Assembly: GCF_019249245.1 (NCBI RefSeq)
Contig: NZ_JAESDK010000008.1
Coordinates: forward strand, 62,001 to 126,000
Direction: 5' to 3'
DNA length: 64,000 nt
Source: Alteromonas lipotrueiana
GTDB lineage: Bacteria; Pseudomonadota; Gammaproteobacteria; Enterobacterales; Alteromonadaceae
Shown here piece after piece: positions 42,410 through 50,309 of the stretch. The position numbers were made by a program, and so were the translations under genes. Below the pieces are notes generated by a model, which was given only the letters and a program-made list of their open reading frames with translations, was not told the origin of the DNA and did no database searches. Each line of letters starts with the position of its first letter. The first letter of the stretch is position 1.

Positions 42410-42856
42410 TTAACGCTTTTTCAAAGTCACTGAAAGCTTCAATTCATCAGCATCAGTTTTCTCAAATAGGAACCGATACGTACCTGTGGTATTGGGAGTA
42501 AACTGAAGATTCTTTACCTGTTCACCACATTTGAGCGCTACCGATTCAGATACTGATACCTGCAGCCCCTGGTAGCTCGCTCCGCAGGTTTGAGCTGGTG
42601 TCCACACGCTGTCAGCCACTTTAAAGTCGTAAGGTTGACCGTCGGCAATTAATTCGATATCAGTGTACCAGCCATTACTGCCATCTGTTAATTGGTATGG
42701 TGCAGTCGCCTCCCACCAGTTAAATACGCCTCGTAAATACAGACTCGACATCTCTACCTGTGGGGTAGACGAGATGCCAGGTAACTTGTTCACGATACTA
42801 TTGGATGAGCAGCCTGTGAGGAAAGCGGCTATGAAGATAGATGCGAGTTTTTTCAA
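42410..42856 (-). CDS. Small lipoprotein with a carbohydrate-module-like domain
   Basis: 148 residues. The lipoprotein signal ends in LTGCSS with the lipidated Cys at 16. The mature part contains YLRGVFNWWEATAPYQLTDG and later FKVADSVW, a pattern that resembles the immunoglobulin-like, glycan-binding N-terminal domains of some secreted pullulanases and related starch-active enzymes. The identification is by pattern only. A two-cysteine pair (C in AQTCGASY and ALKCGEQV) may form a disulphide. It is probably anchored to the outer membrane; the function is unknown. Confidence 0.55.
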   Translation of the reverse strand: MKKLASIFIAAFLTGCSSNSIVNKLPGISSTPQVEMSSLYLRGVFNWWEATAPYQLTDGSNGWYTDIELIADGQPYDFKVADSVWTPAQTCGASYQGLQVSVSESVALKCGEQVKNLQFTPNTTGTYRFLFEKTDADELKLSVTLKKR

Positions 42857-42933
42857 AACGGTATCCTCGGAAAAAAATGCCCAACAAAAATGCCGGGCAT
42901 AGTCAGTAAATAGTTATTACGTAAATTGGCTGA

Positions 42934-45006
42934 TTAAGATTTCGCCAACAGTGAAATGTCAGCAGTCTTCAAAAACAGGCTACGTAACAGCAATAATAAC
43001 CCCAGGCGATTTGTACGAATTTTTTCGTCTTCGGCCATTACCATTACATTATCAAAGAAGGTATCTACAGGTTCGCGCAAGGTGGCTAAAGCACTTAATA
43101 CTTCTCGATAATCATGTCGTGCCGCAGACTGGGTGACGGTTTCTTTCACATCCATCAGCGCATGATAAAGCACTTTTTCAGCTTCATCGTTTAACAGGCT
43201 TTCATCAATTTGAGGCTCGCCTGATACGCCTTGTTTGGCAAGAATGTTTGCGACACGTTTGTTGGCTGCGGCCAGCGCTTCGGCTTCATCACGTTGCTTA
43301 AACTCAGCGACCGCAGCTATACGGGCAGTATAATCAGCCGGGCGCGTAGGGCGGCGAGCAGAAACTGCCTGAATAACGTCAGTACTAACACCCTGGTCCT
43401 GTAACAACGAAACAAAGCGTCCCAGTACAAAATCGATGACCTGCTGTTGTGTATCAGCATTAGACAGCTTGCCAGCATATACCGAAATAGCTTTATCGAC
43501 CAAATCAGTCAAATCAAGACTATAGTTATTCTCACTAATAATTCTTAATACGCCAATAGCAGCTCGGCGAAGCGCGAAGGGGTCTTTGTCGCCTTTAGGA
43601 AGCTGACTGATACCAAAGATACCCACTAATGTATCGAGCTTATCAGCCAGCGACACAGCCGCACTGACCGGATGCGAAGGTAAGGTGTCGCCGGCAAATC
43701 TCGGTTTGTACTGTTCGTACAAAGCCTTGGCGATAGACTCTGGCTCTTGATCGTTTTGCGCATAGTACATGCCCATAACGCCCTGAACTTCAGGAAATTC
43801 CATCACCATCTCAGTCATAAGGTCAGTTTTTGATAACAAACCTGCTCGACTAGCATGTTCTTGGTTTGCATCAATTTTTCCAGCAATGTAACCAGCCAGA
43901 GAACTTATACGCTGTGATTTTTCTTCCAGAGTACCCAGTTGTTTTTGAAACAATACTGATGACAGGCTAGGCAAACGACTTTCAAGAGTGTGCTTTTTAT
44001 CGGTATTAAAAAAGAACTCAGCATCGGCCAATCGAGGGCGAATTACTTTTTCATTACCACTGATAATAAGGGACGGATCGTGACTATCTATATTGCTGAC
44101 AAAAAGAAAGGTATTGGCCAATGAGCCGTCACGATTAAGCAGCGGCACATACTTCTGATCATCTTTCATCGTATAGATAAGCGCTTCTTTAGGAACGTCT
44201 AAAAAGCTGTCATCGAACGAGGCTGTTAATACAACCGGCCACTCTACTAAAGAAGCGATTTCCTCTAATAGTGAAGTATCATAATCGGGAGTAAGTTCAA
44301 GATCGCCAGCGGTTTGTTCAAGACGATTTTTTATTACTTCAGCACGTTCACTGAAGTCTGCCATAACGTATTGCTTTTTAAGCGCCTGAGCATAGTTGTC
44401 AGCGTGATCTAACTCAAACTGTCCATCACCATGGAAACGGTGGCCCAAAACCAAACGATCGCTATTCAAGCCTAGTGCGGTAACCGGTATAACCTGACCG
44501 CCATACAGCACTGTCAGGGTGTGAACAGGGCGAATAAATTGCGTGTTATAGTTACCCCAGCGCATGGGCTTAGGTATAGGCAACTTAGATAAAGCCTGAT
44601 TTAACAGGCTTTCAAGCAATGCCGCTACGGGTTGACCGGGTATGTGTGCATGGTGCAGTAACCACTCGCCTTTATCCGTAACCATGCGCTGAGCATCGGC
44701 TACGTCAATTCCGTTGCCACGCGCCCAACCTAACGCGGCTTTAGTCGGCTCGTTGTGGTCATCGAATGCAGCACTAATAGCAGGGCCCCGCTTTTCTACG
44801 GTCGTATCTTCCTGCGATTCTGCTAATGCTGAAACATAGATAGCCAGGCGGCGGGGGGCTGCAAACCAGCTAACCGACTCAAATGCCAGTTGAGCGCCCT
44901 CCAAAGCTAGCTGAAACTGGTCAGCAAAGCTTTGCCCAAGCTGTTTAAGTGACTTGGGGGGCAGCTCTTCGGTACCCAGTTCAATCAGTAAATTTTCTGT
45001 GCGCAC
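42934..45006 (-). CDS. glyS: Glycyl-tRNA synthetase beta subunit
   Basis: 690 residues from the GTG at 45006, chosen because AAGGAG lies 8 bases upstream and the product then begins (M)RTENLLIELGTEELPPK as in E. coli (689 residues). The frame extends to 45027 into glyQ. The beta subunit binds and recognises tRNA-Gly in the alpha2beta2 enzyme. The LPIPKPMRWG and HRFHGDG segments and the C-terminal anticodon-binding region are present. Two bases separate it from the glyQ stop. Confidence 0.96.
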   Translation of the reverse strand: MRTENLLIELGTEELPPKSLKQLGQSFADQFQLALEGAQLAFESVSWFAAPRRLAIYVSALAESQEDTTVEKRGPAISAAFDDHNEPTKAALGWARGNGIDVADAQRMVTDKGEWLLHHAHIPGQPVAALLESLLNQALSKLPIPKPMRWGNYNTQFIRPVHTLTVLYGGQVIPVTALGLNSDRLVLGHRFHGDGQFELDHADNYAQALKKQYVMADFSERAEVIKNRLEQTAGDLELTPDYDTSLLEEIASLVEWPVVLTASFDDSFLDVPKEALIYTMKDDQKYVPLLNRDGSLANTFLFVSNIDSHDPSLIISGNEKVIRPRLADAEFFFNTDKKHTLESRLPSLSSVLFQKQLGTLEEKSQRISSLAGYIAGKIDANQEHASRAGLLSKTDLMTEMVMEFPEVQGVMGMYYAQNDQEPESIAKALYEQYKPRFAGDTLPSHPVSAAVSLADKLDTLVGIFGISQLPKGDKDPFALRRAAIGVLRIISENNYSLDLTDLVDKAISVYAGKLSNADTQQQVIDFVLGRFVSLLQDQGVSTDVIQAVSARRPTRPADYTARIAAVAEFKQRDEAEALAAANKRVANILAKQGVSGEPQIDESLLNDEAEKVLYHALMDVKETVTQSAARHDYREVLSALATLREPVDTFFDNVMVMAEDEKIRTNRLGLLLLLRSLFLKTADISLLAKS

Positions 45007-45008
45007 AA

Positions 45009-45914
45009 CTACAACTCCTTCTGGCAAAGCGGAAAGCCAAGTTCTTCACGGGCCTGGTAATAACTTTGAGCACAGGCTTTGGCAAGTGTTCGGACACGTA
45101 AAATATAGCGCTGACGTTCGGTGACCGAAATAGCATGACGCGCATCTAGCAGATTAAATGCATGGGAAGCTTTCATAACCTGCTCGTAAGCCGGTAGAGG
45201 AAGATTAGCTTCAATAAGCTTATTGCTCATCGCTTCACACTCATCAAACGTGGTAAATAAAAAATCGACGCTGGCATACTCAAAGTTGTATTTAGATTGC
45301 TCGACTTCGTTTTGATGAAAAACATCGCCATACGTTACCTTACCCATTGGGCCGTCGGTCCAGACCAGGTCGTAAATAGAGTCGACGCCCTGGATGTACA
45401 TGGCCAAACGTTCTAAACCATAGGTAATTTCACCCGTAACCGGCTTACACTCAATACCGCCTACTTGCTGAAAATAAGTAAACTGAGTGACTTCCATGCC
45501 ATTTAACCAAACTTCCCAACCTAAGCCCCAGGCGCCTAATGTAGGTGACTCCCAGTTATCTTCGACAAAGCGGATGTCATGGACTAACGGATCAAAGCCC
45601 AGCTCTTTTAAAGAGCCTAAATACAACTCCTGAATATTATCCGGAGAAGGCTTCATCATGACCTGAAACTGATAATACTGTTGTAACCGGTTTGGATTTT
45701 CACCATAACGACCATCGGTAGGGCGGCGGCATGGCTGAACATAAGCGCTGTTAATAGGTTCTGGTCCTAACGAGCGAAGAAAGGTCATGGGGTGGAAGGT
45801 ACCGGCGCCAACTTCCATATCCAGTGGCTGGATAATGACGCAGCCTTGACGGGCCCAGTAGTCTTGTAGGGCCAGGATAAACCCCTGAAAGGTTTTAATA
45901 TCGTATTTATGCAT
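45009..45914 (-). CDS. glyQ: Glycyl-tRNA synthetase alpha subunit
   Basis: 301 residues. The alpha subunit carries the aminoacylation site. The class II motifs are typical: [38 protein letters not shown], and the [20 protein letters not shown] block. It forms an operon with glyS and faces away from tag. Confidence 0.98.
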   Translation of the reverse strand: MHKYDIKTFQGFILALQDYWARQGCVIIQPLDMEVGAGTFHPMTFLRSLGPEPINSAYVQPCRRPTDGRYGENPNRLQQYYQFQVMMKPSPDNIQELYLGSLKELGFDPLVHDIRFVEDNWESPTLGAWGLGWEVWLNGMEVTQFTYFQQVGGIECKPVTGEITYGLERLAMYIQGVDSIYDLVWTDGPMGKVTYGDVFHQNEVEQSKYNFEYASVDFLFTTFDECEAMSNKLIEANLPLPAYEQVMKASHAFNLLDARHAISVTERQRYILRVRTLAKACAQSYYQAREELGFPLCQKEL

Positions 45915-46035
45915 ACAATCGCTGCTTCGTTTTTAACTATTCAAAGGTGGCATAGTATACAATTTGTCTGGCACAGTATGTAGGGCTAAAGCGCCAAATG
46001 CGTATTAAATCAACATCAAAATGCGAGATTACGGC

Positions 46036-46620
46036 ATGAGTGAACCAATAAAGCGATGCGCGTGGGTTACTGCGGATCCTGTTTATCAGCAATATCATGA
46101 CACTGTTTGGGGGAGACCTGAAACCGACAGCCAAAGGCTGTTTGAAAAACTGTGTTTAGACGGACAACAGGCAGGATTGTCATGGCTAACTATTTTAAAA
46201 AAACAAGCTAACTATGAAGCCGCTTTTTTCAACTTTGAACCTGCCCGTATTATCAAGATGACTCAACAGGATATTGACCGGCAAATGCAAAACCCCGGTA
46301 TTATTCGAAATAAGCTTAAAATCGAAAGTATCATCAAAAATGCGCATGGGTTTATGAAAATTGAGCAGCAACAGTCTTTTGCCCAATTTTTGTGGCAGTT
46401 TACCAAGGGTAAAACTCAGATAAATCACTGGGTAAAGGCAGAAGAGGTGCCGGTAAGTAGCCCTGAATCAAAGGCTATGGCAAAAGCGTTGAAAGGGTAT
46501 GGGTTTACCTTTGTAGGCGAAACTATCTGTTATGCCTTTATGCAGGCGGTGGGAATGGTCATGGACCACCAGACAGACTGTTATTGCTATACAGCAGCCT
46601 GTCAGGAGGCAATAGATTAA
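46036..46620 (+). CDS. tag: DNA-3-methyladenine glycosylase I
   Basis: 194 residues from the ATG at 46036; an alternative ATG at 46021 lacks a ribosome binding site. Tag excises 3-methyladenine from alkylated DNA. The N-terminal KRCAWVTADPVYQQYHDTVWG, the helix-hairpin-helix region (LDGQQAGLSWLTILKKQANY) and the C-terminal Zn-site residues (VMDHQTDCYCY) are the family landmarks. Its stop is immediately adjacent to the DUF2489 gene on the other strand. Confidence 0.93.
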   Translation: MSEPIKRCAWVTADPVYQQYHDTVWGRPETDSQRLFEKLCLDGQQAGLSWLTILKKQANYEAAFFNFEPARIIKMTQQDIDRQMQNPGIIRNKLKIESIIKNAHGFMKIEQQQSFAQFLWQFTKGKTQINHWVKAEEVPVSSPESKAMAKALKGYGFTFVGETICYAFMQAVGMVMDHQTDCYCYTAACQEAID

Positions 46621-47073
46621 TCAGGCAATGCTTTGACAATACGCCTTGATATCGGGTAGTTCAGCAACGACTTTCGTTTCATACTCGGCTTCAATTTCTT
46701 CGCGAGCCAGATCCTGGCGCCGTTTTTCAGGTTTTGGCAACTTATTACGTTCTTCCAAAATAGCAAAGCCATTGACCTGGGCGAACAGGGTATGAATATT
46801 TGGAAATTTTTTCGCAAAATTAGGCGGTGACTCTAAAGGTAGTGCATTTAATAAATGTACAATTCGGATAGTGCCTTCAGACAAATCACATTGTTGTTGC
46901 TCCATCGCCTTGGCAATAACAACAATACTTTCGGTAATCGAATGGGTACGCTTATTGCGCGCAGCGGTATGGCGGTGAGTTTGCTGTTTTAACATATACA
47001 ACAAACGGCCCGCATATACGCCTAACGCCAGTATTATGACTATCGCTATTATAATCACGATGGTCGTGGTCAT
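46621..47073 (-). CDS. DUF2489 domain membrane-anchored protein
   Basis: 150 residues. One N-terminal membrane helix (TIVIIIAIVIILALGVYAG) is followed by a basic, cytoplasmic-looking region with the DUF2489 pattern (EGTIRIVHLLNALP, NIHTLFAQVNGFAILEE). Its function is not known. It lies 12 bases downstream of yihI, so the two probably form an operon. Confidence 0.75.
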   Translation of the reverse strand: MTTTIVIIIAIVIILALGVYAGRLLYMLKQQTHRHTAARNKRTHSITESIVVIAKAMEQQQCDLSEGTIRIVHLLNALPLESPPNFAKKFPNIHTLFAQVNGFAILEERNKLPKPEKRRQDLAREEIEAEYETKVVAELPDIKAYCQSIA

Positions 47074-47085
47074 GAATAGTCCTCT

Positions 47086-47568
47086 TTATTTTTTAAAATC
47101 ATCCATCTTTATCGCATCAAGATTCGCAAGTGGGTCAGTGTCTTCCTCGTGGTCTTCATCGGGATCTATCCCTAAAAGTTCACAAAGAGTACGATGCCTC
47201 GACATTTTTTCATCCATATACCGCTGTTCAGCTTTGGTTATGGTTTGGCCTTCATCAGCCTTGTCCAGTAACAGCATTAATTTACTATCGGCCTCAATAG
47301 CGGCCAGCTCTTCAGCAGGCGTAGCGTAGGTCGGTGTATTTGCCTCTTTGGTTAGTGAGACAGGTTTTTTACTACCATGACGAGGGTCGTTATTGATATT
47401 ACGCTGACCTGATGATGCAGCAACTTGCTCCTGGGCGTTACGGGTACCTGATGGTTTACCTTTGCCTTTCTTTTTACCTTGTGGAACAAGGACGCGTGGT
47501 TTTCTGTCAGGATCTTTTCTTACCCCGATTTGACCGACTTTTCTGGTTTTCTTGCTTCGAGACGACAT
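47086..47568 (-). CDS. yihI: Der GTPase-activating protein YihI
   Basis: 160 residues. The N-terminal half is very basic and Gly-rich (SRSKKTRKVGQIGVRKDPDR; QGKKKGKGKPSGTRN). The C-terminal half is acidic and helical (QRYMDEKMSRHRTLCELLGI then DPDEDHEEDTDP). YihI stimulates the ribosome-assembly GTPase Der. It sits near engB, as in E. coli, where the CsrC sRNA lies between the two. A candidate sRNA is found in the corresponding interval here. Confidence 0.88.
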   Translation of the reverse strand: MSSRSKKTRKVGQIGVRKDPDRKPRVLVPQGKKKGKGKPSGTRNAQEQVAASSGQRNINNDPRHGSKKPVSLTKEANTPTYATPAEELAAIEADSKLMLLLDKADEGQTITKAEQRYMDEKMSRHRTLCELLGIDPDEDHEEDTDPLANLDAIKMDDFKK

Positions 47569-48206
47569 AGTTGCTCTTTTGATACCTTGAATTAGTAAGG
47601 CATAGTATAACTTTGCTTGTGCATTAATACGACATCGGCGCTAACAAGTTGCCAATGATAATCATATTTACGCCCAATATAGTAGAAAGTTTCATCATTA
47701 AAAAACTTACATGGGTCAGATTGTTTTTATAGTTCAAAGAACAACGTGCTTTACACTCCTTACCCACTTTGTTCTGAAACGCAGCCACCCTGAATTATTG
47801 AACATCTGTCTAGACAATTCAGACCGATTTTAGGCGAGCGAAAATCTTCAACGACCTCAGTACAAACCATTACCTTATAAATTTGCTGAAGCACTTGAGG
47901 TTAAAGACAGATAGAAAAGGCTATAAACCTGCATATGAGAATCGTTTTTCCACAGTATATTTGTCATCAGAGATGTGAAGTTGCAACCACACTTATAGCC
48001 TGTAACAAGCGGAGGTAAGTTTTTACAGACCTGCTTTTCAAAAGTGGACTTTCAGGTAGAAAAGAGGGTATATCCGTAGCTAATACAGTAGGCGGATTAA
48101 AATAATCTCGAGGGCCATCGTAAGGGTAAAACAAAGTGTTGGTTGTGCGCTAAAGAGGGCGCATTGATGTTTGACGGTTATAATAGGGTAGCCGGTAGGC
48201 CAGAAA
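47569..48206. other. Intergenic region upstream of yihI, no gene recognised
   Basis: About 640 bases between yihI and the candidate sRNA. The yihI promoter must lie near the right side of yihI. A forward ORF at 48143-48355 of 70 codons runs through the sRNA terminator and is rejected as a gene. Nothing else stands out. Confidence 0.5.
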
Positions 48207-48238
48207 AGAAAAAAGGTGATGGCTTGCGCCATCACCTT
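48207..48238 (-). terminator. Strong terminator of the candidate sRNA
   Basis: On the minus strand AAGGTGATGGC and GCCATCACCTT form an 11-base-pair stem closed by a GCAA tetraloop and followed by TTTTTTCTTTTC. Confidence 0.85.
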
Positions 48239-48400
48239 GATGTTTCAGTGTCGTATGACACTTCTCCCGTTTTGCACCCCTTGTGCTACATTGGCTTCCT
48301 AGCCGAAATTGCTCTACTTTTTATTGTTTTTCACAGAGCCTGCATTGTTGTTTAAGGTCTTCCTGACACTTTATCCGATCATCCGTATGCTTATTATTAT
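48209..48400 (-). ncRNA. Candidate sRNA in the CsrC position
   Basis: A minus-strand transcript ending at a strong terminator is suggested. Inside are small hairpins, including GGCTAGGAAGCC (GGCT/AGCC with AGGA in the loop) and AGTGTCATACGACACT (6-bp stem), and several GGA motifs (CGGAT twice, CAGGAAG, TAGGAAG, CGGGAG), as expected of CsrA/RsmA-binding RNAs. It lies between engB and yihI, where E. coli encodes CsrC. The 5' end is uncertain, and the density of GGA motifs is lower than in the known CsrB/C RNAs. Confidence 0.5.
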
Positions 48401-48514
48401 TGTTTTATGTTTTAGGCCGCCAGAAGCGGTTTCCAAAACTAGATGTGTAGCTTACACGAAAAAAAACAGAATACAACACCCTGGTTAACACTAAATTAAC
48501 ACTTCAGGGTTGAT

Positions 48515-49138
48515 TTAGTGTAATCCGGCCAGGTAGTCAGCCAATACCTGCATTTCATCATTGGTCAGTTTCATGGCTATGTCTCGCATCATGCCATTCA
48601 TATCGTTATGACGTTGGCCAGACTGAAACGCTTGTAACTGAGCCACAATATACTCAGGGTGTTGACCACTGATATCAGGAAAACCCGCTAACTGCATGCC
48701 ATTGCCACGGGGGCCATGGCATGCAATACATGCGGTCAACCCACGCTCCAGATCGCCCCCCCGGTATAATGCCTGACCAGGTTCAATTGCAGCTTCGGTG
48801 GTGGTACCTGACATCGGCTTTTGCTCGGCAAAATACGCTGACAAATCTTGCATGTCTTGCTCTGATAAAGGGGCCGCCATACCATTCATTACTGGATTGT
48901 TACGGCCTTCTTCACCGCCGGTTGTGGCGGCAAGTTTAAATTCTTTAAGCTGCTTCACCAGGTAATTTTCATGCTGGCCAGACAGTTTTGGGTTTATTGG
49001 AATTGCACTATTACCATCGGGCCCGTGACAGGCCGCACACACCGCAGATTTTTCTTTGCCAGCCTGCGCATCACCTTGAGCAAGCGCGGTGGCAGCTAAA
49101 CCAAAAGATAAACACACCGTTAAACACAGTTTTTTCAT
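48515..49138 (-). CDS. Cytochrome c4 (di-haem)
   Basis: 207 residues. After a signal peptide ending ALAQG there are two CxxCH haem sites, CAACH (34-38) and CIACH (137-141), in two tandem cytochrome c domains. Each is followed by the usual Met-ligand segment (NPVMNGMAAPLSEQDMQDLS; MRDIAMKLTNDEMQVLADYL). This periplasmic cytochrome feeds electrons to terminal oxidases such as cbb3. It lies between engB and yihI. A likely terminator follows near 48448-48510 (ACCCTG/CAGGGT). Confidence 0.93.
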   Translation of the reverse strand: MKKLCLTVCLSFGLAATALAQGDAQAGKEKSAVCAACHGPDGNSAIPINPKLSGQHENYLVKQLKEFKLAATTGGEEGRNNPVMNGMAAPLSEQDMQDLSAYFAEQKPMSGTTTEAAIEPGQALYRGGDLERGLTACIACHGPRGNGMQLAGFPDISGQHPEYIVAQLQAFQSGQRHNDMNGMMRDIAMKLTNDEMQVLADYLAGLH

Positions 49139-49262
49139 AAGTTAACTTCCGTAAAGGATCCAGCGGTACGGCTGGTATACGTGGTATTATTGTTATTAAG
49201 CACAATTAATGCATCGTAAGATCTAAACCCATAGTAAAACGATGCTTTAAAAATGTACAATC

Positions 49263-49296
49263 TTGTACACACAATTTTTTGATTATAATCCAGCAG
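49263..49296 (+). promoter_or_regulatory. Likely promoter of engB
   Basis: TTGTAC (49263-49268) and a perfect TATAAT (49284-49289) are separated by 15 bases, giving an expected start about 20-25 bases ahead of the ATG at 49317. Confidence 0.5.
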
Positions 49297-49316
49297 TATA
49301 GACGGAACAGACCCTC

Positions 49317-49922
49317 ATGACGTATTACACCAATGCAAAGTTTAGCACCAGCGCCCCCGATATCCGTCATCTTGATGGCGACGAAGGTATTGAAGTTGCG
49401 TTTGCCGGGCGTTCAAATGCCGGCAAATCCAGTGCTCTTAACACGCTAGCGCGTCAGAAAAACCTGGCGCGCACGAGTAAAACTCCGGGCCGCACACAGC
49501 TTATTAATGTATTTGAACTTGAAGAAGGGCGGCGCTTAATCGATTTACCCGGTTATGGTTTTGCTCAGGTCCCTATTGCAATGAAAAAAAAGTGGCAGCA
49601 GGCATTAGGTGAGTACCTGCAAAAACGAAAAAGCTTGAAAGGGTTGGTAGTACTGATGGATATTCGCCATCCTTTTAAAGATTTAGACCAGGACCTTATT
49701 TACTGGGCGGTAGAAGCCGGTATTCCGGTATTGGCTTTACTTACTAAGTCAGACAAACTGAAGTCGGGTAAACGTAAAGCGCAATTAATGATGGCTCAGG
49801 AAGCGGCACTGGCCTTTATGGGTGATGTAACAGTACAAACATTCTCGTCTCATAACAGACAAGGCTTGCCCGAATTAGAAAAAATGTTGGATAAGTGGTT
49901 TCATCGAATTCAGGAAGGGTAA
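49317..49922 (+). CDS. engB: Ribosome biogenesis GTPase EngB (YihA/YsxC)
   Basis: 201 residues. The G motifs are intact: [13 protein letters not shown] (G1), TPGRTQ (G2), DLPGYGFA (G3) and TKSDKL (G4). EngB is needed for 50S subunit assembly. It is the only gene of the polA-spf-engB group on the plus strand and is convergent with spf and polA, as in E. coli. Confidence 0.96.
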   Translation: MTYYTNAKFSTSAPDIRHLDGDEGIEVAFAGRSNAGKSSALNTLARQKNLARTSKTPGRTQLINVFELEEGRRLIDLPGYGFAQVPIAMKKKWQQALGEYLQKRKSLKGLVVLMDIRHPFKDLDQDLIYWAVEAGIPVLALLTKSDKLKSGKRKAQLMMAQEAALAFMGDVTVQTFSSHNRQGLPELEKMLDKWFHRIQEG

Positions 49923-49931
49923 CGTTAGCTC

Positions 49932-49960
49932 AAAAAAAATCCCCATCACAGAGGATGGGG
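49932..49960 (-). terminator. Minus-strand terminator between spf and engB
   Basis: On the minus strand CCCCATC and GATGGGG form a stem and are followed by A then eight T. The orientation terminates transcripts coming from the spf/polA side. It does not suit engB, as no T-run follows on the plus strand. Confidence 0.75.
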
Positions 49961-50116
49961 ACAAAGACTGAGAGAAAACACATTCAAACTATAGATATAG
50001 AGTCACCACCAGGCAGATAGTTCCATTGATGCTTGAAAAAAACTAAAAAAATAAAAATATCTTTTTATACGGGGTGTTGCGCTTTCAGTAGCACCCGCCT
50101 TGTTAAATTTCAGACA
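49961..50116. other. Interval between the spf and downstream terminators
   Basis: About 155 bases, AT-rich, with no ORF. A second weak hairpin (GGGTG/CACCC followed later by T-rich sequence) is seen on the minus strand near 50050-50095. It could hold a short sRNA or simply be a read-through insulator. Confidence 0.4.
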
Positions 50117-50117
50117 T

Positions 50118-50191
50118 AAAAAAACCCCAGCATAATCATGCTGGGGTCAAAGCAAAGGTTTGAAAACAGCTTTCTCACCTCTGTACCCTAC
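50118..50191 (-). ncRNA. spf: Spot 42 small RNA, compact form
   Basis: The minus-strand sequence starts GTAGGGTACAGAGGTGAGA, matching the 5' end of E. coli Spot 42 (GTAGGGTACAGAGGTAAGA) almost exactly. It ends in a terminator hairpin (CCCCAGCAT/ATGCTGGGG, 4-base loop) and seven T. It is 74 nt, against 109 in E. coli. Its place between polA and engB is the same as in E. coli. Spot 42 is an Hfq-dependent repressor of carbon-use genes under CRP control. A TTGCTT/17/TTAATC promoter is possible upstream. Confidence 0.88.
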
Positions 50192-50309
50192 ACACAGAAG
50201 ATTAACGTATCAGGTACAATAAAAGCAAGCTGTTTGTGTAATTTTATTACCAAATTAGCGCCGAAAGCCCCACTTCAGTAACCATTTTGTAATAATGTTA
50301 CTAACCAGG

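Noticed and set aside
48143-48355. 70-codon forward ORF
   Set aside because: It reads through the 11-bp terminator stem of the candidate sRNA and has no ribosome binding site or homology.
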